64,000 bases of DNA from Fibrobacter sp. UWB2 (GTDB lineage Bacteria; Fibrobacterota; Fibrobacteria; Fibrobacterales; Fibrobacteraceae). Within the stretch, counting starts at the first letter, position 1, and each line of letters opens with the position of its first letter. Positions 1 to 8,303 of the stretch are shown in pieces. The notes below the pieces were generated by a model. It saw only the letters and a list, made by a program, of their open reading frames with translations, did no database searches and was not told the origin of the DNA. The stretch spans positions 248,001-312,000 of the forward strand of contig NZ_MWQK01000001.1 in the NCBI RefSeq assembly GCF_002210425.1, written 5' to 3'. Both the position numbers and the translations under genes were made by a program.

Positions 1-1
1 T

Positions 2-505
2 GGTTTACAGGTGACGGGTAAGACTAGCCTTGCCGATAGACGTCGCGGTAAACCGAATGTTGGTTTCAATTCTGGAAGCATTACGGGAGGTTCTGGTGGA
101 ATTGGCGACATGCTTAACGGCTTGCTCGGCGGTTCTGCTGGTGCTCTCAAGACAACGGCAAAAATGAAAAATATGCCGATTCCCAAGATGAATGAAATCG
201 ATATGGGTTCTGCAGGTGCATCCCGTTCGGCTTCTGAAATCATGAAGGTGGTTAAGCAGCGTACGCCTGGACTCCGTCACATTTACAATACCCATTTAAA
301 GAAAAAGCCGGGGTTCCAGGGTAAGGTCACATTGAAGTTCACGATTGCACCGGGTGGTGAAATCATAAGCATTGCTGTGGCAAATTCGACGACAGGATTC
401 CCTGAATTCGATAGCGCCGTCAAGTCTGCTGTTAGCAAGTGGACTTTCAATAAAATCAAATCGGGTAATACGACGGTGACGATTCCGTTTACCTTTACGG
501 AGTAA
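2..505 (+). CDS. TonB/AgmX-type C-terminal domain protein (5' end outside window)
   Basis: The reading frame is open from the first bases of the window, so this is the C-terminal part of a longer protein; the GTG at 11 is probably an internal Val. Visible residues start with a Gly/Ser-rich linker. A roughly 90-residue domain follows, with the pattern of TonB-family or AgmX/PglI C-terminal domains: a helix containing RTPGLRHIYNTHLKKKPGFQG, then a beta-strand region with TLKFTIAPGGEI, then a segment with FPEFDSAVKSAVSKW and the TVTIPFTF ending. Such domains sit in the periplasm and contact outer-membrane or peptidoglycan partners, usually with ExbB/ExbD-type proteins. The specific partner cannot be read from this fragment. 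A strong hairpin follows the stop. Confidence 0.75.
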   Translation, partial: GLQVTGKTSLADRRRGKPNVGFNSGSITGGSGGIGDMLNGLLGGSAGALKTTAKMKNMPIPKMNEIDMGSAGASRSASEIMKVVKQRTPGLRHIYNTHLKKKPGFQGKVTLKFTIAPGGEIISIAVANSTTGFPEFDSAVKSAVSKWTFNKIKSGNTTVTIPFTFTE

Positions 506-552
506 TGGAATGATAATTGGAGTAGAATAAAGACAAATAGATTTTTAAATTT

Positions 553-578
553 AAGTCGGCGATTTTTGTCGCCGACTT
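553..578 (+). terminator. Stem-loop after the TonB-like gene
   Basis: A perfect 10-bp stem (AAGTCGGCGA with TCGCCGACTT) has a 6-nt loop. The T-run after it is weak, so termination is probable but not certain. It separates the TonB-like gene from the aminopeptidase gene. Confidence 0.5.
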
Positions 579-606
579 TCGGTGATTTTAATTTATGGGG
601 TAAAGA

Positions 607-1722
607 ATGAAGGATCCTCGCATTACGCAACTTGCAGAAAATTTGATTAACAACGCCATTGCACTCAAGGCGGGCGAAAATATTTTAATCGAAACGACCG
701 ACACGCCGGACGAGCTCTCGACAGAACTCATCAAGGCGGTTGCCAAAGTTGGCGGTAACGCATTTGTCCACAATTACAATAGCCGTGTACGTCGTGAAGT
801 TATTCGCAGCGCATCCGAAGAACAGATGAAGCTTTCTGCGGACCTTGCGATGAACGAGATGAAGCAGATGCAGGCTTATCTCTCCATCCGCGCGATGAAC
901 AACGCCATGGAGAACTGCGATATCGATGACAAGAAGATGCTTGCGTACAGGACCATCACGCAGGACGTGCTCAACTACCGCGTAAACAACACACGCTGGT
1001 GCGTGCTCCGCTGGCCGAACCCGTCCATGGCTCAGGGCGCAAAGATGAGCACGGAAGCGTTCGAGGACTTCTACTTCAAGGCTTGCCTTGCCGATTACCC
1101 GAAGATGCAGCGCGCCGCCCAGGCTCTGGTCGACCTCATGAACAGGACGGACAAGGTGCGTCTTGTGGCGCAGGATACGGACATCACGTTCAGCATTAAG
1201 GATATTCCGGCGGTGCCGTGCTGTGGCAACATGAACATTCCCGATGGCGAAGTCTATACGGCGCCGGTGCAGGGGAGTATCGAAGGCGTTATCCATTACA
1301 ACACGCCGACGCTTTACGAAGGCAAGCAGTTCAGCAATATCCGCCTCGTTTTTAAGCAGGGGAAGATTGTCGAAGCGACTTGCGAAACGGGCGACAACAA
1401 GAGCCTGAACGCTATTTTTGATACGGACGAGGGCGCTCGTTATGTGGGCGAATTTGCTATCGGCTTTAACCCGTTTGTGCTTTCTCCGATGTGTGACATC
1501 TTGTTCGACGAAAAGATTGCTGGCTCCATCCACTTTACGCCGGGCATGTGCTACGAAGATGCCCCGAATGGGAACAAGTCTGCAATCCATTGGGACTTGG
1601 TGCTGATTATGCGTCCTGAATACGGTGGCGGCGAAATCTGGTTCGATGACAAGCTCATCCGCAAGGACGGACTTTTTGTGGTCGATGAACTTAAGTGCTT
1701 GAATCCGGAGAACTTAGGATAA
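607..1722 (+). CDS. M29-family aminopeptidase
   Basis: The 371-residue protein has the typical length and motifs of peptidase family M29 (AmpS/PepS type). These are cytoplasmic metal-dependent aminopeptidases that remove N-terminal residues from peptides. Likely metal or catalytic positions are Glu215 in GEVYTAP, Glu282 in GEFAIG, His309 in SIHFTPG, and His328/Asp330 in SAIHWD. No signal peptide is present. The ATG at 607 follows a GGGGTAAAG stretch that can serve as the ribosome site. The gene appears monocistronic, with a hairpin before it and a separate promoter after it. Family assignment is secure; substrate preference is not. Confidence 0.93.
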   Translation: MKDPRITQLAENLINNAIALKAGENILIETTDTPDELSTELIKAVAKVGGNAFVHNYNSRVRREVIRSASEEQMKLSADLAMNEMKQMQAYLSIRAMNNAMENCDIDDKKMLAYRTITQDVLNYRVNNTRWCVLRWPNPSMAQGAKMSTEAFEDFYFKACLADYPKMQRAAQALVDLMNRTDKVRLVAQDTDITFSIKDIPAVPCCGNMNIPDGEVYTAPVQGSIEGVIHYNTPTLYEGKQFSNIRLVFKQGKIVEATCETGDNKSLNAIFDTDEGARYVGEFAIGFNPFVLSPMCDILFDEKIAGSIHFTPGMCYEDAPNGNKSAIHWDLVLIMRPEYGGGEIWFDDKLIRKDGLFVVDELKCLNPENLG

Positions 1723-1749
1723 TAGTTAAAATCATACTTTTGGTAGCTG

Positions 1750-1787
1750 TTGACAAAAACTGATAACTGGAATTAATTATATTTTTG
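1750..1787 (+). promoter_or_regulatory. Promoter of the outer-membrane protein gene
   Basis: TTGACA at 1750-1755 is followed 22 nt later by TATATTTTTG at 1778-1787. The wide spacing and the T-rich, G-ending downstream element look more like the Bacteroidetes TTTG/TAnnTTTG promoter than a classical 17-bp-spaced sigma70 promoter. The gene start lies 38 nt further on. Confidence 0.6.
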
Positions 1788-1824
1788 TCACACAAATCAA
1801 AAAATCTTATTACAAGGAAAGATT

Positions 1825-3054
1825 ATGAATTTAAAAACGATGTTTGGCATTGGCCTCGTTAGCGTCGGTGCAGCTTTTGCACAGGAAGCTTCTGAATCGA
1901 ACGCTCCTTCCATGAGCGAACAGCAGCTCCAGCAGCAGGAAGAACAGGCTGCTGCTTCTGAAAGCCTTACGGCTCCGGTTCCGTTTGTCGCTCCGGAAAT
2001 TCCGAAGGACTCCAAGCGCACTCCGTTCAATGCCATCTTGCATGGCAAGTCCTACAACAGAAACAGCAACATGGCCGCTGCTAACAATACGGACCTCTTG
2101 CTCAAGTATCCGAACTTGTTTGCAAACCGCAAGTTCTTCTACATTGAACCGACCAACAAGCTTGGCATTGTTTCTCTCGGTTCTTTCTTCACGGCTTTTG
2201 ACATTAGCAAGGCTACGCATGACGATAGCCAGCTTGGCCGTCTCACTCTCGGTTACGCCGTTCCGGGCTTCGGCTTCTACGTAAGAGCAGGCCTTGGCCG
2301 TGACCGCGTCAGCAACGATGCTGGCGTTGTTAGCACGACTTACGGTGGCGATGACTGGGCTGCAGCAATCGCCAAGAGTTTCTTGGGCATGAACGTTGCT
2401 GCCGATGTCGACTGGCTCACCACGAAGAAACAGACTCATAATGATCCGGACCACGGTACTGAAACCGAAGACCGTTTTGACAGCCTTACCGTTAACTTGA
2501 GCTTGACCAATGCTCCGACCGCCAAGAACTTCACTTGGACTCTCGGTGCAAGATTCGTCAGCTTCAACAATGAAACCGAAATTGATGGCGATGTTGAAAA
2601 GGCTAACGACCCGGCTTCTTTCTGGGACCTTTCTCCGTACATCCGCGCTGGTCTCTCCGTTCTTGAAAACGAAAATGCTCGCATCCTTATCGGTGGTGCT
2701 GCCATTGTCTCTTACAGAAATTATGACGATCCGGTTGACCAGTATGCCATTACCGCTGTTCTCCAGCCGAGCATGCTTGGTGAAGTCTTCGTCGGCGAAG
2801 AAAAGAACTTCTTGTTCTACGGCGAAGTCGGTTACGACTGGGTGGCTTTCCAGTACTTGAAGAACAACGATTCCGATATGAGCCGTATGATGGACGTGAT
2901 GAACTCTGTGAACGCTTCTATCGGTTTCCGTTACCAGTACAAGGACTTCCTTGCTGTTGAACTCGGCCTCGGCGAAAAGCTCTTCACTGGCCTTGGCAAC
3001 TACTTCCAGGCTGATGGAACGTTCATCGACTTCAGTGCGATGATCCGCTTCTAA
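1825..3054 (+). CDS. Secreted outer-membrane beta-barrel-like protein
   Basis: The 409-residue protein starts with a short signal peptide (MNLKTMFGIGLVSVGAAFA, cleavage likely before QEAS). A Gln/Glu-rich low-complexity stretch follows at residues 20-45. The rest alternates aromatic and polar residues in short strands, as in FYVRAGLG, TWTLGARFV and FLFYGEVGYDW. The protein ends in FSAMIRF, a terminal Phe that suits recognition by the outer-membrane barrel assembly machinery. I do not recognise a named family. It may be a Fibrobacter porin or structural barrel. The strong promoter and the CCG/CTC/AAG-rich codon use resemble highly expressed genes such as pckG, so it is probably abundant. It is converged upon by asd, with a shared terminator between them. 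Confidence 0.8.
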   Translation: MNLKTMFGIGLVSVGAAFAQEASESNAPSMSEQQLQQQEEQAAASESLTAPVPFVAPEIPKDSKRTPFNAILHGKSYNRNSNMAAANNTDLLLKYPNLFANRKFFYIEPTNKLGIVSLGSFFTAFDISKATHDDSQLGRLTLGYAVPGFGFYVRAGLGRDRVSNDAGVVSTTYGGDDWAAAIAKSFLGMNVAADVDWLTTKKQTHNDPDHGTETEDRFDSLTVNLSLTNAPTAKNFTWTLGARFVSFNNETEIDGDVEKANDPASFWDLSPYIRAGLSVLENENARILIGGAAIVSYRNYDDPVDQYAITAVLQPSMLGEVFVGEEKNFLFYGEVGYDWVAFQYLKNNDSDMSRMMDVMNSVNASIGFRYQYKDFLAVELGLGEKLFTGLGNYFQADGTFIDFSAMIRF

Positions 3055-3070
3055 TAGAAGAAATGATGAT

Positions 3071-3105
3071 AAAAAAAGAGTCTAGCGAATGCTAGACTCT
3101 TTTTT
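3071..3105. terminator. Bidirectional terminator between the barrel gene and asd
   Basis: GAGTCTAGC and GCTAGACTC form a stem around GAAT, flanked by A7 on one side and T6 on the other. It can therefore stop transcription from both converging genes. Confidence 0.9.
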
Positions 3106-3122
3106 AAATGCGCGAATCGCGA

Positions 3123-4112
3123 TTAGAGGCGTTCTGCAATCTGGACGGCGTTGAGAGCAGCACCCTTGCGGATCTGGTCACCAACAATCCAGATGTTCAT
3201 GCCGTTTTCGCAAGCGAGGTCCTTACGGATACGGCCGACGTAGACGTCGTCCGTGCCCATGAGGTTGAGCGGCATCGGGTAAACGTTGTTTGCCGGATCG
3301 TCGCAGAGCTGGAGGCCTTCGCCGTTCTTGATGGCGTTGCGGACTTCTTCAACAGAGAGTGCGCGTTCAGTTTCGAAGCTGATGGCTTCGGAGTGGCAGC
3401 GGAGAGCAGAAACGCGGACGCAGGTAGCGGCGCAGCGGACATCGCTGTGCATGATCTTCTGCGTTTCGTTGAACATCTTCATTTCTTCCTTCGTGTAGCC
3501 GTTGTCGGTGAACACGTCGATGTGCGGAATGAGGTTGTATGCGAGCTGGTGTGCGAACTTCTTCACGGTGACCGGCTTGCCTTCAACGATTTCCTGGTAC
3601 TGCTGCTTGAGTTCGGCCATGCCAGTTGCACCGGCACCGCTTGCGCTCTGGTAAGAGGAAACGTGGATGGTCTTGATCTTGCTCAAGTCGTTAATCGGCT
3701 TGAGGGCGACAACCATCATGATGGTCGTGCAGTTCGGGTTAGCGATGATGCCCTTGTGGAGCTTGATGTCTTCCGGATTCACTTCCGGGACAACGAGCGG
3801 AACGTTCGGGTCCATGCGGAAGAAGCTCGTGTTGTCGACGACGACTGCGCCTGCGTCAACAGCAATCGGAGCAAATTCCTTGGAAACGCTTGCGCCTGCA
3901 GAAGAGAGCACGAGGTCAACGTTCTTGAATGCGTCCTTGCAAGTCAGTTCGACTTTGAGCTTTTCGCCCTTGAATTCATATTCACGGCCGACACTGCGTT
4001 CGGAGGCGAGGAGCTTCAAGTTCTGAAGCGGGAAGTTACGTTGTTCAAGAATCTTGAGGAGTTCTTGACCTACTGCGCCAGTGGCGCCCATGATCGCTAC
4101 GTTACGAATCAT
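3123..4112 (-). CDS. asd: Aspartate-semialdehyde dehydrogenase
   Basis: This enzyme reduces aspartyl-4-phosphate to aspartate semialdehyde with NADPH, the branch point to lysine/diaminopimelate, threonine and methionine. The 329-residue length is normal for the bacterial family. The NADP-binding GATGAVG lies at residues 9-15, the catalytic Cys128 in GIIANPNCTT, the substrate loop SYQSASGAG near 153-161, and the proton-relay His240 in LRCHSEAI. It is the last gene of an apparent operon ssb, membrane protein, asd, with 21 nt to the gene before it. Confidence 0.96.
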   Translation of the reverse strand: MIRNVAIMGATGAVGQELLKILEQRNFPLQNLKLLASERSVGREYEFKGEKLKVELTCKDAFKNVDLVLSSAGASVSKEFAPIAVDAGAVVVDNTSFFRMDPNVPLVVPEVNPEDIKLHKGIIANPNCTTIMMVVALKPINDLSKIKTIHVSSYQSASGAGATGMAELKQQYQEIVEGKPVTVKKFAHQLAYNLIPHIDVFTDNGYTKEEMKMFNETQKIMHSDVRCAATCVRVSALRCHSEAISFETERALSVEEVRNAIKNGEGLQLCDDPANNVYPMPLNLMGTDDVYVGRIRKDLACENGMNIWIVGDQIRKGAALNAVQIAERL

Positions 4113-4133
4113 AGATTTAACCTTTGTTTTTTC

Positions 4134-5090
4134 TTATTGTTGAGGTTGATTGTTCGTTTTTAAATTTTGAATAATTTTGTTGAATTTGTCGATATGCCTT
4201 TTGGCAATCTCAACCAGGTCGCGAGCCTGAGAATACTTCTTCATTGCTTCTTCTGGGTCTTCGATTAGGCAGTACGAATACAGCACGTGCGAGGCGCTAC
4301 GGATTGTTTCCGAAGCCTGTACAAGTTCTGAATGGGCTTCGCGAGCTTCCATCGGATGGAAAATCCCGATGGCCTTGCGATTGAGCGATGTCGCCTTGTT
4401 GTTAATGGCGAGAGCCTGCTGGCTACGCTTTTCGCGTTCCATTTCGCCTGCATTCGGTTCCATCGGTTCGAACGAACTTACAGAACGCAAGATGTCGAAC
4501 ATCTTGTCGATGATGGTTTCTGCCTTGTCTGCATAAGTATCAAGGCGATCCATCACTTCAGGAGCGATTTCGAAATCGTCATCAATTGCGCTTGATGGTT
4601 CGAAGCTGTTCTTTGCTTCGGCGTGTGCTGCCGCCTGTTCTCTGTTTTCGTTGTTCGCATTGTCAAAAGACGAAATGTAGTCTTCGTACTTTTTGTTGTA
4701 CGTCACGAGTTCTGTCGGAGAATAAGATGACGTGAGAACCAGGGTTGGACGTTCGAAACACGCCGTTCCGATACAGCCGGTCAGCATGCATAACGAGAAG
4801 AACAGGAACGATGCTCTCGTGGACCATTCTTCGCTTTGCACCATGCAGAAGATACTGAAAAGAAAAAGCAAAAAGAACGACAGCAGAATACCACCTTCGA
4901 CATTTTGGACGATGATGGTATTCTTTACGAAATAGAACAGACAGTCTATTACAATCGTAAGAGTCGATAGAATGGCTCCGACGACTTTCGTATTACGCCC
5001 AGGGCACGATGCCGTAGCAAATAGCGTTACAAACGATATTCCTAGCGGCAACGCATAGATGAGCGCTAATTCTGCAATTCCTTGATTCAT
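4134..5090 (-). CDS. Four-helix membrane protein with helical cytosolic or periplasmic tail
   Basis: I do not recognise a family. The first 115 residues contain about four hydrophobic segments (near 8-27, 37-55, 66-84 and 93-108). The remaining 200 residues are soluble, acidic and helix-rich, with heptad-like stretches such as MDRLDTYADKAETIIDKMFDIL and ARDLVEIAKRHIDKFNKIIQNL that suggest a coiled coil. A tetratricopeptide-like bundle is also possible. It lies 15 nt downstream of ssb and 21 nt upstream of asd, so the three are probably co-transcribed. No functional link to either partner can be inferred from sequence alone. Confidence 0.75.
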   Translation of the reverse strand: MNQGIAELALIYALPLGISFVTLFATASCPGRNTKVVGAILSTLTIVIDCLFYFVKNTIIVQNVEGGILLSFFLLFLFSIFCMVQSEEWSTRASFLFFSLCMLTGCIGTACFERPTLVLTSSYSPTELVTYNKKYEDYISSFDNANNENREQAAAHAEAKNSFEPSSAIDDDFEIAPEVMDRLDTYADKAETIIDKMFDILRSVSSFEPMEPNAGEMEREKRSQQALAINNKATSLNRKAIGIFHPMEAREAHSELVQASETIRSASHVLYSYCLIEDPEEAMKKYSQARDLVEIAKRHIDKFNKIIQNLKTNNQPQQ

Positions 5091-5105
5091 TCACAAAATC
5101 TTGAA

Positions 5106-5585
5106 TTAGAACGGAAGATCGACGTCTTCTTCTGCCATGCCTGCATCATAGGCCGGAGCGCTATTCTGCTGCATGCCGTTAAAGCTGTTGGACTGGTAGC
5201 TGTTGGCCTGGCTGAAACCACCTGCACCCGGTGCGCCACCCTGGCCACGCGGAGTGAGGAGCTGGAACGTATCCATGTTGATTTCAGTGACATAGCGCTT
5301 CTGGCCGCTCGTCTGGTCTGTCCAGCTGCGGTTGGTGAGGGAACCTTCAACATAGAGGCTCATGCCCTTGCGAATGCCAAGCTGTTCAACGATATCTGCG
5401 ATTTTGCCCCAGCCAATGATGTTATGCCAGTCGGTCTGTTCCTTCTGTTCGCCGTTGTTGTCACGATAGCGACGAGAAGTGGCGAGGGAGAAAGAAACGC
5501 GCTTGCGACCACCATTGGGATTAACGCGAACTTCCGGATCCTTACCGATATTACCGATGAGCATAACCTTATTCAAATAAGCCAT
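5106..5585 (-). CDS. ssb: Single-stranded DNA-binding protein
   Basis: The 159-residue protein has the classical SSB layout. An OB fold spans roughly residues 1-108, starting MAYLNKVMLIGNIGKDPEVR and including TDWHNIIGWGKIADI and GMSLYVEGSLTNRSW. A Gly/Gln/Asn-rich flexible linker follows, then the acidic tip EEDVDLPF that recruits replication and repair proteins. It coats ssDNA in replication, recombination and repair. It heads an operon with a membrane protein and asd. Its upstream region carries an inverted repeat resembling one upstream of the SNF2-protease gene. Confidence 0.97.
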   Translation of the reverse strand: MAYLNKVMLIGNIGKDPEVRVNPNGGRKRVSFSLATSRRYRDNNGEQKEQTDWHNIIGWGKIADIVEQLGIRKGMSLYVEGSLTNRSWTDQTSGQKRYVTEINMDTFQLLTPRGQGGAPGAGGFSQANSYQSNSFNGMQQNSAPAYDAGMAEEDVDLPF

Positions 5586-5640
5586 ATAATTATCCTATTT
5601 TAATTTTTAAAAATTTCGAAATCAAAAATACAAAATCTAG

Positions 5641-5660
5641 TTTGACATTTTAGTGTCAAA
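5641..5660 (-). promoter_or_regulatory. Inverted repeat overlapping the ssb promoter
   Basis: TTTGACA and TGTCAAA face each other across six bases. Read on the minus strand, one arm supplies a TTGACA -35-like element, and TATTTTTG follows about 23 nt downstream, in front of ssb. A site of this kind suggests repressor or activator control. A close relative, TGACACTTAGTGTCA, occupies the same position before the helicase gene at 24783. It does not match the F. succinogenes LexA box as I remember it. Confidence 0.5.
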
Positions 5661-5702
5661 ATTCAAAAAAATTGGCGAAATTCCCCCAATTTTAATGGAT
5701 AA

Positions 5703-5736
5703 AACAAAAAACCATATGGTAAATCCATATGGCTTT
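5703..5736 (-). terminator. Terminator of the GH16 gene
   Basis: Two copies of CCATATGG, each itself palindromic, flank ATTTA. On the minus strand the stem is followed by a run of T residues. Confidence 0.75.
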
Positions 5737-5772
5737 TGCGATAAAGAGAATTATAAAGAGAAACGGCCACAA

Positions 5773-6825
5773 TTAGTATTCGAAGTTCACGCGGTAGTGC
5801 TTGTGACCATTCGGGTTCACCTTGGCGCCCTTGGCGTTCACAAGACCGCGACGATCCTTTGCAGCTGCCGGAGTCGTACGCATTCCGTGGATGGCGTTTG
5901 TGGCGCTCGAGGAGCTCGGCGGAATGATTGCGCTGCTCGAAGAGGCCGGGACGCTAGAGGAGCTTGCTGGAACACTGCTCGAAGACGATGCCGGAGCGCT
6001 GCTAGAAGATTGCGGAGCCTGTTCGTCGTCTCTCGGAACCTGGCCGTTGAAGCTTTCCTGGCCTTTGCGGGTGAGGGCGAGGATTAACATGCCGTCTCTG
6101 GAGTAGATATTCTTGTCGGTGAGGTCGACTCGGTTGCCATCGAATGTCCAGTCACCCTTGCCCCAGCGGGAGCCATCGAATGTGTCGAAATTGTCGGTCC
6201 AGTCGAGCGTAAAGTCGCTGCCACCTTCGCCCCGGCCCGGCGTGTACTTATAAACCTTGACCCAGTTGATGAACTGGAAAAGCGGAAGCTTCGATTCATC
6301 GAACTGGCCAACCCAAGCCGCACTCTCAGACGACCAAAGGTTAAAACGGAGTCCCTGTGTACCTGTCAAGTTGGAAACCTGGCCACCTTCCGTCTTGCGG
6401 ACTTCCTGACCGTCTACAGTCCAGCGGACGTAATTCGGAGTCCATTCGAGACCGTATGTGTGGAAAGCCTGATCGGCGGCGGGGCTAACGGCATGGTGTT
6501 TTTCGCTAGTCTTCTGTGCGCCGGCCTTACCAGTAATGATGTTGGACTGGAAACTGCCCGGATTCTTGCCGAGAACTTCGATATCCACTTCTACCCAAGG
6601 CCTTCCATCAGCGATTTCGGAACCATTCTGGTAGAGGAACATGGAACTGACCGTTCCCGATGCGGCTGCCATCTTCATACGGGCTTCAAACTTACCGTAC
6701 TGAACTTCTTCTAACGTGTAGAGTTCGGCACCGCTAAAATCCTTTGCGCTAACATTGGTGGTGAGGGCTGCTGCGGCGGCTGCTACGGCGAGAGCGCTCT
6801 TGACTGCAGTTTTCTTGATGTTCAT
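5773..6825 (-). CDS. Circularly permuted GH16 1,3-1,4-beta-glucanase (lichenase)
   Basis: This secreted endoglucanase cuts beta-1,4 bonds next to beta-1,3 bonds in lichenan and cereal mixed-linkage glucan. A signal peptide ends at about residue 27 (NVSA then KDFSG). The GH16 catalytic motif WVEVDIEVLG is at 77-86, so Glu79 and Glu83 are the expected nucleophile and acid/base, with Asp81 between them. The catalytic half precedes the segment FTLDWTDNFDTFDGSRWGKG, which is N-terminal in ordinary GH16 lichenases. This is the circular permutation known for F. succinogenes. A linker of P-x-SSSS repeats (about 275-310) and a basic C-terminal region follow. The sequence agrees almost throughout with the F. 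succinogenes enzyme as I recall it. Confidence 0.97.
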   Translation of the reverse strand: MNIKKTAVKSALAVAAAAAALTTNVSAKDFSGAELYTLEEVQYGKFEARMKMAAASGTVSSMFLYQNGSEIADGRPWVEVDIEVLGKNPGSFQSNIITGKAGAQKTSEKHHAVSPAADQAFHTYGLEWTPNYVRWTVDGQEVRKTEGGQVSNLTGTQGLRFNLWSSESAAWVGQFDESKLPLFQFINWVKVYKYTPGRGEGGSDFTLDWTDNFDTFDGSRWGKGDWTFDGNRVDLTDKNIYSRDGMLILALTRKGQESFNGQVPRDDEQAPQSSSSAPASSSSSVPASSSSVPASSSSAIIPPSSSSATNAIHGMRTTPAAAKDRRGLVNAKGAKVNPNGHKHYRVNFEY

Positions 6826-7061
6826 ATTTTATCTCCATGAAGTTTCTGTACAAAACAGAATCCCATTTAACCGAAGATAAAGATAAGTTAGCGAAATTAA
6901 ATAACCAATAAAATAGAATGTATTTAAAATATTAACTGTATCGAGTGTGCGAGTATGCTGTGCTGAAAAAGTGCGGATTTGGGTGAAATTTGCCGTAAAT
7001 TCATTTTTTAACGGGAAAGTAATTTAATTTTTATACTAATTTGGTAGGAAAAGAGGCGATA

Positions 7062-7610
7062 ATGAATTACTTGATTGTTCCTGGATTGAATAATTCCGGA
7101 CCGAAACACTGGCAGAGCTTCTGGGAAAAGAGCTTGCCGAATGCAACGCGCGTCATCCAGCACTGTTGGGACCATCCCGAGAAAGCGGACTGGGTCGAGA
7201 CTTTGGACAAGTGCATCCAGCAGTTGAATGCGGATACGATTCTTGTGGCGCATAGCTTGGGTGTTTGCACGACGGTCAACTATCTTTTGAAGGCGAAATC
7301 GCAAGGTGGCGTTCCGCCGTACATCAAAGGGGCTTTCCTTGTTTCGCCAAGTGATGTGGATAACGTAGAACTTATTGGGAACTTTGCTCCGATGCCACTT
7401 GAAAAACTGCCGATTCCGGCATGTGTCGTGGCGAGCGAAAATGACCCGTTTGTCTCGATGGAACGTTCTGAATTTTTTGCCAACGCTTGGGGCGTAAAGC
7501 TGTTTAACGCAGGTGCTCTTGGACATATCAATTCGGATTCCGATCTCGGTGAATGGGAACAGGGGCGTAAATTCCTTGCAGAATTTGAATCAACGGAGGT
7601 TCTAAAATGA
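7062..7610 (+). CDS. RBBP9/YdeN-family alpha/beta hydrolase
   Basis: The 182-residue cytoplasmic protein belongs to the small serine-hydrolase family that includes RBBP9 and YdeN. It starts with the family's IVPGLNNSGPKHWQSFWE pattern. The nucleophile Ser is in LVAHSLG, the acid is probably the Asp of SENDPF, and the base is His in LGHINS, giving a complete triad. The ATG at 62 nt into the 7000 block is preferred over an upstream TTG because AAGAGG stands at a good distance before it. Its stop overlaps the start of the next gene (ATGA), so the two are translationally coupled. The physiological substrate is unknown. Confidence 0.85.
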   Translation: MNYLIVPGLNNSGPKHWQSFWEKSLPNATRVIQHCWDHPEKADWVETLDKCIQQLNADTILVAHSLGVCTTVNYLLKAKSQGGVPPYIKGAFLVSPSDVDNVELIGNFAPMPLEKLPIPACVVASENDPFVSMERSEFFANAWGVKLFNAGALGHINSDSDLGEWEQGRKFLAEFESTEVLK

Positions 7611-8188
7611 AGGTCATCTTGTTTAACGGTAGCCGTCGCGAAAATGGCTGCACTTATACGGCTCTGAACATCGTCGCAAACCAGCTCAAGGCCGCTGGAA
7701 TCGAAACGAAAATCGTGTTTGTCGGTGGGCGAGTGCTCAAGGGCGAGGTGAACGAAGTTGTCCACGAAGCCAAGGAACTCTTGGAAACGGCGGACGGCGT
7801 TGTTTACGGTTCTCCGGTTTATTACGCTTCTCCGAGCGGCGAAATGTTGATGTTCCTCGACCGTCTTTACGGTGTCGCAGAAGCAAATCTGCTGTTCAAG
7901 CCGGCGGCAAACGTGGTTTCTGCACGTCGTGCAGGGACGACCGCAACTCTCGATGTGCTCAACAAGTACCCGACTTATGCGCAGCAGCCGCTCGTGACTT
8001 CACGCTACTGGAACATGGTCCATGGTTCGAATCCAGAAGATGTGCTGAAGGATGAAGAAGGCGTGCAGATTATGAAGGAACTGGGCCGCAATATGGCATG
8101 GCTCCTCAAGAGCATTGATGCGGGCAAGCAGGCGGGCGTGACGCAGCCTGATGCCAAGCAGAAAGTCTACACCAATTTCATTCGATAG
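7607..8188 (+). CDS. Flavodoxin-fold NAD(P)H-dependent FMN reductase
   Basis: The 193-residue protein starts with MKVILFNGSRRENGCTYTAL, the phosphate-binding loop of the flavodoxin-like FMN reductase family. VYGSPVYYASPSGEMLMFLDRL forms the second FMN-contacting loop. It probably reduces flavin, quinones or related electrophiles at the expense of NAD(P)H; the true substrate cannot be deduced. It overlaps the upstream hydrolase gene by four bases and is followed by a GC-rich terminator. Confidence 0.85.
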   Translation: MKVILFNGSRRENGCTYTALNIVANQLKAAGIETKIVFVGGRVLKGEVNEVVHEAKELLETADGVVYGSPVYYASPSGEMLMFLDRLYGVAEANLLFKPAANVVSARRAGTTATLDVLNKYPTYAQQPLVTSRYWNMVHGSNPEDVLKDEEGVQIMKELGRNMAWLLKSIDAGKQAGVTQPDAKQKVYTNFIR

Positions 8189-8263
8189 AAACTTCGCGAG
8201 ACTCCGCGCTGTTTCGAGATGCCGCCGGTGAATGCCGCGCGGCACTTTTAATTACGAGAGGTC

Positions 8264-8289
8264 GCGGGGGACAGCCCGCGCATTTTTCT
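8264..8289 (+). terminator. Terminator after the FMN reductase gene
   Basis: CGCGGG and CCCGCG pair around a 6-nt loop and are followed by CATTTTT. The terminator lies immediately upstream of the bioA promoter element. Confidence 0.75.
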
Positions 8290-8296
8290 ATATTGC
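8289..8296 (+). promoter_or_regulatory. -7 promoter element of bioA
   Basis: TATATTGC resembles the TAnnTTTG element and ends only seven bases before the bioA ATG at 8304. A transcript starting about seven bases downstream would have almost no leader, so bioA may be leaderless. No Shine-Dalgarno sequence is visible before the ATG, which agrees with this. Confidence 0.45.
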
Positions 8297-8303
8297 GCCG
8301 CAA

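Noticed and set aside
5641-5660. LexA (SOS) box at ssb
   Set aside because: The inverted repeat does not match the F. succinogenes LexA box as I recall it (TGC...GCA type).
8232-8303. Upstream in-frame start of bioA adding 24 residues
   Set aside because: It would begin inside the preceding repeat and terminator and before the promoter element; family members start at MNTLL-like sequence.
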